From the NCBI GenBank assembly GCA_035696365.1, contig DASRQS010000052.1:148159-212158 (forward strand): a stretch of 64,000 nt of DNA, written 5' to 3'. A program made the translations under genes and the position numbers. This DNA comes from JALYLC01 sp035696365. GTDB taxonomy: Bacteria; Actinomycetota; Thermoleophilia; Gaiellales; JALYLC01. Shown here piece after piece: positions 16,541 to 23,584 of this stretch (its first letter is position 1; each line of letters begins with the position of its first letter). The notes under the pieces are model-generated. The model did not search any database and was not told the origin of the DNA. It saw nothing but the letters and a program-made list of their open reading frames with translations.

Positions 16541-16666
16541 CCCTCTTCGGCTCCAGAGCGGCTCGAAGATCCTGTCCAGGCAGATCGAGACGAGCGACAG
16601 GATGATCGAGGCCCAGATCGCCGTCCACCAGAAGTGGTCGACCGTCAGGCCAGCCCGGGATGACAC
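16541..16666 (-). pseudogene. Partial duplicate of the adjacent holin-like gene
   Basis: Bases ~16581-16649 match 16741-16809, the 3' part of the next gene, with about four differences in 69 bases. The fragment encodes 'TVDHFWWTAIWASIILS' and then diverges. It lacks the other three membrane helices and is best read as the remnant of a tandem duplication. Confidence 0.7.
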
Positions 16667-16694
16667 TCAGGACAGTGTCACCGGCGCAGGAGGG

Positions 16695-17066
16695 TTACGC
16701 GCTCTGGCGCTTGAAGAGCGCCCCGAAGGTCATCTGCAGACAGATCGAGACGAACGACAGGATGATCGAGGCCCAGATGGCCGTCCACCAGAAGTGGTCG
16801 ACGGTCAGGTCATCCGTGAGGCCGTCGGTGATGTTGATCAGGATGGCATTGACGACGATCGAGAAGAGGCCGAGCGTGATGATCGTCAGCGGGAACGTGA
16901 TGATCCGCAGGATCGTCCCGATGAACGCGTTGACGATGCCAAAGATGAGCGCAATCCAGAGATACGACGAGATGCCGCCCGAGATGTCCATGCCCGACAG
17001 GAGCCAGGCGGTGATGGCAAAGGCCACCGCCATCAGGACCCACGAGATGAGAAGCGATCGAAGCAT
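16695..17066 (-). CDS. Phage-holin-4 family (PF04020-like) four-helix membrane protein
   Basis: A 123-residue protein with four membrane helices. 'ALIFGIVNAFIGTILRIITF' and 'PLTIITLGLFSIVVNAILI' are typical of the PF04020 family. Despite the name, most chromosomal members are not phage proteins and their function is unknown. The ATG at 17066 has AGGAG nearby. The same domain recurs fused to a phosphatase at 23585. A 19-bp palindrome lies ~90 bases upstream. Confidence 0.85.
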   Translation of the reverse strand: MLRSLLISWVLMAVAFAITAWLLSGMDISGGISSYLWIALIFGIVNAFIGTILRIITFPLTIITLGLFSIVVNAILINITDGLTDDLTVDHFWWTAIWASIILSFVSICLQMTFGALFKRQSA

Positions 17067-17152
17067 GTGCCAGAGCTCCTTACGACAGCATCTGCTGCGG
17101 ACCGGACCCGCGTATCCGCCGCCCGAGCATGAGATCGGCGCCGGCGGGTCGC

Positions 17153-17171
17153 ATCACCTGACGCGGGTGAT
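17153..17171. promoter_or_regulatory. YTCACCC-N5-GGGTGAR palindrome, site 1
   Basis: The sequence ATCACCT-GACGC-GGGTGAT lies 87-105 bases upstream of the holin-like gene. It is one of eight related sites between 17.1 and 29.5 kb. Confidence 0.55.
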
Positions 17172-17263
17172 TCGCAAAACGTGCGGCGGGGCGCGGATTC
17201 CTCCGCGCCCCGCCTGTCTGGCAACCCTCCGGCGCACGCCCCCCGACGGCACGCCGGCGCTGC

Positions 17264-17656
17264 TCAGGTCCTGATGACGCCCGGCCGAGTGAGCGACCAG
17301 ATGACCCAGACGTCGAGCGCGATGATGGTGATGGCCCAGAACGGGTAGTACGGGATGAAGAAGAAGTTCTCGACGGCGCTGACGAACGCCAGGAACAGCG
17401 CCACCATGGCGGCCCACAGCCTGCCCGAGAACAATGCCCAGCCTGCGAACACCATTACGATGCCCAAGACGAGGTGAACCCAGCCCCAGGCTGTGACGTT
17501 GAGATCGAATGTGTAATTCGCGGGCTTGACATACCAGGTGTCGTTGAAGATCGCCACGAGGCCGGAGATGGCCTGGAACACACCCAGCGTCAGCATCATG
17601 ACCGCGGCGAACATGCTTCCTGCCATGCCCTTTACGGGTTCGTCGTAGGTCGCCAT
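17264..17656 (-). CDS. DUF7144-type four-helix membrane protein
   Basis: A 130-residue protein with four membrane helices. The order 'GVFQAISGLVAIFNDTWY', 'AWGWVHLVLGIVMVFAGWAL' and 'ALDVWVIWSLTRPGV' is typical of an actinobacterial family annotated as DUF7144, with no known activity. AAGGGAG lies upstream of the ATG at 17656. Two palindromes of the GGGTGA family lie 75-139 bases upstream, so it is the best-supported member of the proposed local regulon. Confidence 0.82.
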   Translation of the reverse strand: MATYDEPVKGMAGSMFAAVMMLTLGVFQAISGLVAIFNDTWYVKPANYTFDLNVTAWGWVHLVLGIVMVFAGWALFSGRLWAAMVALFLAFVSAVENFFFIPYYPFWAITIIALDVWVIWSLTRPGVIRT

Positions 17657-17662
17657 CGGACC

Positions 17663-17699
17663 ACTCCCTTCGGTGTGTACAAAACCGACTCCCTTCGGT
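17663..17699. repeat. Direct repeat of the ribosome-binding region
   Basis: ACTCCCTTCGGT occurs at 17663-17674 and 17688-17699 (period 25). The first copy carries the AAGGGAG ribosome-binding site of the 17264-17656 gene, so the leader duplicated its own initiation signal. Confidence 0.5.
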
Positions 17700-17730
17700 C
17701 GGTAGCGTCGAGCCGCGCCGGGGAACCCGC

Positions 17731-17795
17731 GTCACCCCGCGCGGGTGACTTCGTGGCCGCGCCCAGGACGCCCCTCCTCACCCGCCCGGTGTGAG
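17731..17795. promoter_or_regulatory. Two YTCACCC-N5-GGGTGAR palindromes, sites 2 and 3
   Basis: GTCACCC-CGCGC-GGGTGAC (17731-17749) is a perfect palindrome; CTCACCC-GCCCG-GTGTGAG (17777-17795) has one mismatch. Their centres are 46 bases apart. Both lie upstream of the DUF7144-type gene, between it and the stop codon of the preceding gene. Confidence 0.6.
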
Positions 17796-17801
17796 CGGCG
17801 G

Positions 17802-18116
17802 TCAGCCTCCGGTCGAGGCGCTCGTGGCGCCGCCGGGCACGGTCTCCGTGACCGTCTGGGTCTCCGTCTGAGTCTCCGTCGTGGCCTCCGGCTGGGTCCC
17901 GCTCTCGACGCTCGTCACCGTCGTGGTGGTGCCCGAGTCGCCGCCGGACTCGCCCACCAGCCAGCCGAGGACGCCTCCGAGGACGAGCGCGAGCGCGAGA
18001 GCGGCCACGAGCACGCCCGTCGAGACGCCGCCACTCGGCGGCGGGGGCGACGGTTGTGCATTGGCTGCCGAAAGCCCGGCCGTCGCAGAGGGATCGGGCT
18101 GCTCGGGAACGGACAC
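17802..18116 (-). CDS. Single-helix membrane protein with Thr-rich tail
   Basis: A 104-residue protein (GTG start) with a Pro-rich N-terminus, one membrane helix at ~32-54 ('GVLVAALALALVLGGVLGWLVG') and a low-complexity tail rich in Thr, Glu and Gln ('TTETQTETQTVTETV'). The tail is probably outside the cell. It starts one base after the LAL regulator stop and is likely co-transcribed with it. No function is recognised. Confidence 0.6.
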   Translation of the reverse strand: MSVPEQPDPSATAGLSAANAQPSPPPPSGGVSTGVLVAALALALVLGGVLGWLVGESGGDSGTTTTVTSVESGTQPEATTETQTETQTVTETVPGGATSASTGG

Positions 18117-18117
18117 G

Positions 18118-20832
18118 TCAGATCATCCCGAGCGCACGTGCTTGCGAGACCGCGTGGCGTCGCCTGGTCACGCCGAGTTTGCGGTAGATGCTCTTCGTGT
18201 GAGTCTTCACCGTGTTCGTCGAGAGGAAGAGCTCGGCGGCGATCTCCTCCGTCGAGAGCATCGTCTCGAGGCACCCCAGCACCGTCAGCTCGCGCTTGCT
18301 CAACGGCTCGAGCAGCGGGGTTGCCCGCGCTGCCGCGGAGCCGGCCGAGCGTCGATCGAGCATGACCTGCAGCTCCTCGACGAGACCGCGGTGGCCGGTG
18401 CCCCGCCTGACCTGGCGCGTCAGCAGATCGCGCAGCGGCGAGCCGGCCCCCAGGAAGACCCGAGGAAACCTTCCCGCGCCCGCCAGCTCGAGTGCTCGCT
18501 CGAGCGACGCGTGGGCGGAGTCATGTGCGAGCTGGGCGTGGTGCGCGACCGCGGCGAGCACCAGCACCTCGATGCGCGTCGCGAGATCCGTCTCCGCCGG
18601 GCCAGCGCCGAGATGCGGGTCGAGCAACGCCAGCGCGGTCGCCGGGTCGGCGTGCACGAGCGCTGCCCGCGCCTCGATGGAGGCGCGTCGCGCGCAGTCC
18701 GGGAGGCCGGCGATGACCGCGCACGCCTCGTCGCACTCGCCCGCGGCCAGGAGCACACGCGCCTCGGCGCTGCGCAGCACCTGATCGAGCACCCCGGGCG
18801 GCTCCCAGGCTCCCGTCTCGTCGAGCGGGCCGCGCAATGTCTCGAGCGCCCGCTGCGCGCCGTCGCCACTCTCGAGTTGCGTCAGAGCCGTGAGCGCCGC
18901 GATCTGGAGACGCACCGGAAGGTCGCTCGACGCCCGCGCTGCGTCCGCGGCGCGCCCGAGCGTCTCGACCGACGCGGAATCGCACCACAGATACTCAGCC
19001 CAGCCGAGCGCGAGCAGCGCGGGCGCCGAGAGGGGCAGGCCGAGCCACTCGTGCGCCTCGGCCAGGTGGATAGCCTCGAGAGCGAGGTCCGCCCCGGCGT
19101 GCAGACGGCCCTCGCTCACAGACAGGGCCGCCAGATGCGCGAGCCCGCCGACCAGGAGGTAGTCCTGCTCGCTCCGCCGGGCGAGAGCGATTCCCGCTCG
19201 CAGGTGCCGCGACGCCTCCGCCCCGTGACCGGTCCGGAGAGCCTCGCAGGCGCCGAGCATGACCAGCACGAGGGCGCGATGCTCGCAGCGGCCTCCGGGG
19301 CCTTCGGCGAACTGCACGCCGCCAAGCGTGTCGGCCGAATGCGCGGCCAGCGTGAGGTCGCCCCGGGAGCGGGCTCGCTGAAGGCTCACCACCGCGTGCA
19401 GCTCGGCGACGGCCGGATCGGCCGGCCCCCGCGCGAGCGCAGCGCGCCCGAGCTCGAGGTACGCATCGGCGCGCTCAGGCCGGCCGCCGGACTCGAGGTG
19501 GATCGCAGCGAACGCCACCGCGATCGCCGGCTCGCGCTCGACCAGCTCATCGGGCAGGCGCGAGAGCAGCGGGCGCAACGACGCACCACGGCCCGCGAGC
19601 ACGACGTCGAGCCAGCGCTCGCCGGCGAGGTCTGCGGCGAAGCGCCACTCCTGCGCCGAGATCGCGTGCCGGATGGCCTCGACGGGATGGTCGTTGTCGG
19701 CGTGCCAGCGCGCCGCGCGCGAGTGCAGCTCCTCGCGCTCGCGGCGTGGCCGTGCCGCCAGGCGGCTCCGCAGCAGCTCGAGGAAGAGGCGGTGATAGCG
19801 ATACCACTGCCGGCGGCGGCCCAGCCCGATCACGAAGCAGTTGCGCCGCTCGAGCTCCTCGAGGATCTCACTGCCCCCGTCCTGGTCGAGCAGCGCGTCG
19901 ACGAGGTCGCCGCACAGCTCGTCCGCGACGGCCGTGCGTACCAGAAATTCGCAGAGATCCGCGGGCAGCGCTCCGAGCACCTCGCTGGCGAGATAGTCGG
20001 CCACCACGCGGTCGTCACCTGCGAAATCGCGGATGATCCGGCTCGGATCGTCCGTCTCGCGCAGCGCGAGCGCCGCCAGCGCCAGGGCTCCTGCCCACCC
20101 CTCGGTGCGCACAACGAGGGAATCGACATCGGCACTCGACAGCAGAAGGCCATGGCCGGCGAAGAGCTGGCGCGCCTCCTCCGGCGTGAACGCGAGCGGA
20201 GCGGCGCGGACCTCGGCAAGCTGCCCCGAGAGGCGAAGCCGGTGCAGCGGGAGTGCCGGGTCGCGCCGCGAGGAGATCACGAGACGCATATTTGGCGGTG
20301 CGAGCTTCAGCAGTTGAGCGACGCCATCGAGCACGCGCGCGTCGGAGACCTCCTGAAAATCGTCGAGCACGAGGACGACGATCTCGTCTTTCAGTGTCTC
20401 GCCGAGAAATGTGAACAACTCGTCCAGGGCCGCCGCGAACGAGCATTTCGCCAATGCCTTTGAAAGCGCACTCGCATCGCAGGCGCCGGCGCGGTCGAGC
20501 GCGGCGACGATCGCTTGCCAGAAGCGCTCCGCGCAGTTGTCCTGCTCGTCTATTGCTACCCAGGCGGTGCAGCGAGGTGCGGCGCCACTCTCGATCCAGG
20601 ACGAGAGGAGCGTGGTCTTACCCGCACCGGGAGGAGCGGCGAGCAACGACAGCCTGTGGCTCGCGACGGCGGCCGACAGGCTCTCGAAGAGGCGGGCACG
20701 CGCCACGACCCTGCGGCGCCCCTCGCGTATCGGCTCGATCTTGGCCTCGGGGATCCCGCTCACCGTCGCCGCAGGCTTGGCTGCAGGGCGGCCTTTCCTG
20801 GTCGCGTACGCCGAGTGGGACTTGGGCACCAT
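18118..20832 (-). CDS. LuxR-family ATP-dependent regulator of MalT/LAL type
   Basis: A 904-residue regulator. Walker A 'APPGAGKT' (~66-73), Walker B 'VVLVLDDF' near residue 157, a long helical MalT-like region and a C-terminal LuxR helix-turn-helix ('LSKRELTVLGCLETMLSTEE', 'LSTNTVKTHTKSIYRKLGV'). By family knowledge ATP and an inducer drive oligomerisation at promoters. The ATG at 20832 is chosen for GAGGG eight bases upstream; an in-frame start at 20868 also exists. A GGGTGA-type palindrome lies 111 bases upstream. The inducer and targets are unknown. Confidence 0.9.
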   Translation of the reverse strand: MVPKSHSAYATRKGRPAAKPAATVSGIPEAKIEPIREGRRRVVARARLFESLSAAVASHRLSLLAAPPGAGKTTLLSSWIESGAAPRCTAWVAIDEQDNCAERFWQAIVAALDRAGACDASALSKALAKCSFAAALDELFTFLGETLKDEIVVLVLDDFQEVSDARVLDGVAQLLKLAPPNMRLVISSRRDPALPLHRLRLSGQLAEVRAAPLAFTPEEARQLFAGHGLLLSSADVDSLVVRTEGWAGALALAALALRETDDPSRIIRDFAGDDRVVADYLASEVLGALPADLCEFLVRTAVADELCGDLVDALLDQDGGSEILEELERRNCFVIGLGRRRQWYRYHRLFLELLRSRLAARPRREREELHSRAARWHADNDHPVEAIRHAISAQEWRFAADLAGERWLDVVLAGRGASLRPLLSRLPDELVEREPAIAVAFAAIHLESGGRPERADAYLELGRAALARGPADPAVAELHAVVSLQRARSRGDLTLAAHSADTLGGVQFAEGPGGRCEHRALVLVMLGACEALRTGHGAEASRHLRAGIALARRSEQDYLLVGGLAHLAALSVSEGRLHAGADLALEAIHLAEAHEWLGLPLSAPALLALGWAEYLWCDSASVETLGRAADAARASSDLPVRLQIAALTALTQLESGDGAQRALETLRGPLDETGAWEPPGVLDQVLRSAEARVLLAAGECDEACAVIAGLPDCARRASIEARAALVHADPATALALLDPHLGAGPAETDLATRIEVLVLAAVAHHAQLAHDSAHASLERALELAGAGRFPRVFLGAGSPLRDLLTRQVRRGTGHRGLVEELQVMLDRRSAGSAAARATPLLEPLSKRELTVLGCLETMLSTEEIAAELFLSTNTVKTHTKSIYRKLGVTRRRHAVSQARALGMI

Positions 20833-20942
20833 GGCACGGACCCTCGCACGCGCGTCTGGGGTGGGCAAGGGGTGTGGGCTCGTGTGTTCCTACGTGTGCG
20901 CGCCGACGAGTCCGTGGTGGTGCCTACACACAGGCCGTCTGA

Positions 20943-20961
20943 CTCACTCCGGTCGGGTGAG
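20943..20961. promoter_or_regulatory. YTCACCC-N5-GGGTGAR palindrome, site 4
   Basis: CTCACTC-CGGTC-GGGTGAG lies between the divergent LAL regulator and the SHOCT remnant. It could serve either direction. Confidence 0.55.
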
Positions 20962-21040
20962 GCGAGGTCCGGGCGGCATTCGTAGCTTGGCCCCGGCAGT
21001 CGAGCTGCGACTACCACAACGAAGATGCGAGGGAGTGCCG

Positions 21041-21176
21041 ATGTTCAGGCACCAGCCGCTGCACCGGCCGGCGGGATCTGGTCGCCCAGCTGACGAAGCG
21101 GAAGGCGCTGCTGGGCGAGGGAGCGCTCACCCAGACGGAGTTCGACGCGGCCAAGACCCAGCTCCTCGCGAGCTGA
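21041..21176 (+). pseudogene. Frameshifted short SHOCT-domain gene
   Basis: An ATG at 21041 with GAGGGAG upstream starts 'MFRHQPLHRPAG', and a SHOCT domain ('DLVAQLTKRKALLGEGALTQ', 'TEFDAAKTQLLAS', stop at 21176) follows in another frame from about 21075. Small proteins of this type normally run straight from such a leader into SHOCT, so a frameshift or small deletion near 21072 is inferred. A sequencing error cannot be excluded. Confidence 0.55.
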
Positions 21177-21190
21177 CCAGGAGGAGACAT

Positions 21191-21250
21191 ATGGCAATCG
21201 GTCACACTCACTCGCTCCACACACCCCGGCCATGCATGCTCAAACAGTGA
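21191..21250 (+). CDS. Possible 19-residue peptide with strong ribosome-binding site
   Basis: GAGGAGACAT precedes an ATG that opens 'MAIGHTHSLHTPRPCMLKQ' and a stop. The product is His-rich with one Cys. It sits 15 bases after the SHOCT stop and before a hairpin, so it could be a real small protein of that transcript or the end of a decayed gene. Confidence 0.35.
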   Translation: MAIGHTHSLHTPRPCMLKQ

Positions 21251-21273
21251 GGACGTCCAATCGGATGGATCCA

Positions 21274-21300
21274 CACGAACCAAGTTCGACCCGGTTCGTG
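21274..21300. terminator. Hairpin after the SHOCT/small-peptide transcript
   Basis: CACGAACC pairs perfectly with GGTTCGTG around an 11-base loop. It lies between the plus-strand remnants and the minus-strand MASE1 kinase stop at 21333. No T-run follows. Confidence 0.5.
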
Positions 21301-21332
21301 ATGACCAGAGCCGTGGGTGAGGATCGCCGGCT

Positions 21333-22958
21333 TCAGGCGCCTGGTGCGCCTGCGCCGTCCTGAACGACGGCGGGAATCAGCGCCCGGATTCGAGTGCCGT
21401 GGCCGGGCGGGCTCTCGATCTGCAGCGTTCCGCCGGTGGCCTCGACGCGGTCGCGCAGGCCGACCAGCCCGGTTCCGGTGTCCTCGACCGCGCCGCCCGG
21501 ACCGTCATCGGCCACCTCGACGGTCAGCAAGCCTTCCCCGTAGCTGGCACGAATGTGGATGTGCGAGCCGCGCGCGTGCTTCTGGGCATTCGCAACCGCC
21601 TCGGCGACGACGTAGTACGCAGTCGCCTCCGCCGTCGCGTCGACCCGGGCGGCGGACAGCGCGCGCAGGCTGACGGGCGCGCTCGAGCGGGCGGCAAGAC
21701 TGCGGATCGCGTCCGCGAGGCCGAGATGCGAGAGGACGCTCGGATGGATGCCCTGCGCGAGCTCGCGCAATTCGTCGAGCGCCAGCTGAAGCTCCTCCGC
21801 GGCATGCTGCAGGAGCCGGCCGGCCTGCCCTGGCGCGGCTGCCGCCTCCTCGCCGGCCAGGTTGAATTGCATGGCGAGCGCAACGAGCCGCTGCTGTGCT
21901 CCGTCGTGCAGATTGCGCTCGATGCGGCGCCGCTCGGAGTCCGCCGCGTCGATCAGGCGCGCGCGAGAGCGGCCGAGCTGCTCTGCGATGCGCTCGCGCT
22001 CGTACACCACGGCGGCCAGGCAAAGGGTCGAGAGCGCGGCGACGGCGATGAAGAGCTGCGTGGTCACGACGCTCCGGGTGAGCGAGCCCGAGGCGAACGG
22101 CCCGTCGTAGTGCATCGTGTTCCAGACGGTGAATGCGACAACGATGAGCGTGCCCAGACTGGCTCCGCGCGTGCCGAACCGGAGCGCTGCCCAGATCAGC
22201 GCGCAGAACGACAGATAGGCCCACGACCCCGCACTGCGCGACGCGATCTCGCTTACCGCGACCACGGTCAGAAGCAGCACAAAAGCCTCGACCTTGCGAT
22301 GCTTGAGAGCGATGGGCGCGGGCGGCCACCAGGCGAGCGCGAGCGGAACCACGACCAGCGCGCCCGTGAAGTCGCCGAGCCACCACGTCCTCCAGACCTC
22401 CGGCAGCGAGTCCGCCGTGACTGCGCCCCCCAGCAACAGCGCGAGCGGGCCTACGGTCGCGCTGATTGCGGCGCCCGACCCGATGGCCACGAGCATGCGC
22501 AGCAGGCCACCGACGCTCGCAAGCGGCGAGCCACGCGGCACGAGCCGATGCAGCAGCACCGTCGCCACGACGACCTCGAGCAGGTTTCCGACCGTCTGGC
22601 CGAGCGCGGACCCGACAGGCAGGGCGCCGTAATTGTTCGCGAGGATGTCGCCGACCAGCACGCCCGGCCAGAGACGCAATCCGCCGAAGTAGAGAAACGT
22701 GATGCCGACACCCACGGGAAGCCAGACGACCGCCGCGATGGGTCCCGAGAACTCGAGCTCGTAGCCGATCGCGGCCGCTGCGTAATACGCCGCGGCCAGG
22801 ACCACGATGCCGATCAGCACAGGTGCCTGCAGGTCGAGCCCGAGCAGACGCATGACCCGGTCGGTCGGCTGCGGTGCGTGCTCCTCCGAAACGATGCCGC
22901 CGGCAACCGCTACGTCCGAGAAATTCGACGCCTGCGACCGTCCCAACGACATTCCCAC
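21333..22958 (-). CDS. MASE1-domain membrane sensor histidine kinase
   Basis: About 541 residues. An N-terminal MASE1 region of eight or more helices spans ~45-320 ('PIAAVVWLPVGVGITFLYF', 'WWLGDFTGALVVVPLALAWW'). A HisKA_3 domain follows ('ERRRIERNLHDGAQQRLVAL') and a HATPase_c with 'AVANAQKHARGSHIH' and 'GTGLVGLRDRVEATGG'. The GTG at 22958 is eight bases after GAGGGG; in-frame starts at 22967 and 22952 are alternatives. No regulator is adjacent; the orphan NarL-type regulator at 28242 is the nearest candidate partner. Confidence 0.88.
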   Translation of the reverse strand: MGMSLGRSQASNFSDVAVAGGIVSEEHAPQPTDRVMRLLGLDLQAPVLIGIVVLAAAYYAAAAIGYELEFSGPIAAVVWLPVGVGITFLYFGGLRLWPGVLVGDILANNYGALPVGSALGQTVGNLLEVVVATVLLHRLVPRGSPLASVGGLLRMLVAIGSGAAISATVGPLALLLGGAVTADSLPEVWRTWWLGDFTGALVVVPLALAWWPPAPIALKHRKVEAFVLLLTVVAVSEIASRSAGSWAYLSFCALIWAALRFGTRGASLGTLIVVAFTVWNTMHYDGPFASGSLTRSVVTTQLFIAVAALSTLCLAAVVYERERIAEQLGRSRARLIDAADSERRRIERNLHDGAQQRLVALAMQFNLAGEEAAAAPGQAGRLLQHAAEELQLALDELRELAQGIHPSVLSHLGLADAIRSLAARSSAPVSLRALSAARVDATAEATAYYVVAEAVANAQKHARGSHIHIRASYGEGLLTVEVADDGPGGAVEDTGTGLVGLRDRVEATGGTLQIESPPGHGTRIRALIPAVVQDGAGAPGA

Positions 22959-23090
22959 GAACCCCACCCCTCTGTGGTCAGCCTGAGACTACTCTCATCG
23001 ACGGCCGCCTACAACATCCACGAACGCAAGAAACCTGTCACTCTGGCCCCGACTCTGCCGTAGGTGTCTACGGCGGTCCCGTCGCCTGAA

Positions 23091-23109
23091 ACCACCCCGC
23101 CAGGGTGAG
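23091..23109. promoter_or_regulatory. GGGTGAG half-palindrome, site 5 (degenerate)
   Basis: ACCACCC-CGCCA-GGGTGAG keeps the right arm but has two mismatches on the left. It lies nine bases before the lipoprotein ATG and overlaps its likely initiation region, so it is the weakest member of the set. Confidence 0.35.
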
Positions 23110-23118
23110 GCACGGCTG

Positions 23119-23547
23119 ATGCAGCGGAGCGAATCTCGGCGCGTGCCCCGGTCTTTCAGCTCACTCGCCTTCCTGCTCTGCGTCGTCCTGGCAGCGAGCG
23201 GTTGCGGCGGCAGCTCCAAGCCGGCCGTCTGCAAGAAGCGCGACGACCTCAAGAGCTCGGTGAACAACCTCATCGACGTGAATCCTGTGAGCGACGGCGT
23301 CTCGGAGGTGGAGACGCGCCTGTCCGACGTGCAGCAGAAGACGCGCGACCTCGCGGCAGCCGCGGGCGACCAATTCAAGCCGGAGGTTGCCGCCCTGCAG
23401 CAGAGCACGGCCAAGGTCGCGTCCGACGTCAAGGCGCTCGGAGGCTCGGACAAGGCGTCGGCGCTGGGCGCGCTCGGGAGCGATCTGCCGGCAGTCCGCA
23501 CGAGCCTCGACGAGCTCCTCACCGCCGTCGGCTCTGTCTGCGACTGA
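23119..23547 (+). CDS. Small lipoprotein, unknown function
   Basis: A 142-residue protein with a lipoprotein signal: basic start, hydrophobic 'LAFLLCVVLAAS' and the lipobox 'LAASGC' with Cys at residue 29. The mature part is helical and probably coiled-coil ('VSEVETRLSDVQQKTRDLAAAA'). A second Cys pair (CKK, SVCD at the C-terminus) may form a disulfide. It is divergent from the MASE1 kinase. The family is unrecognised. Confidence 0.75.
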   Translation: MQRSESRRVPRSFSSLAFLLCVVLAASGCGGSSKPAVCKKRDDLKSSVNNLIDVNPVSDGVSEVETRLSDVQQKTRDLAAAAGDQFKPEVAALQQSTAKVASDVKALGGSDKASALGALGSDLPAVRTSLDELLTAVGSVCD

Positions 23548-23584
23548 AGCGCAGTGAACGAATGACGACAGCGGTGCGGTCGGC

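Noticed and set aside
16463..16666. A second intact holin-like gene
   Set aside because: Only the last helix is present, and the sequence past it overlaps the acyl-CoA synthetase 3' end and loses similarity.
17264..17656. Prophage, suggested by 'holin' type small membrane proteins nearby
   Set aside because: No integrase, capsid, lysin or attachment repeats are visible; PF04020 proteins are commonly chromosomal.
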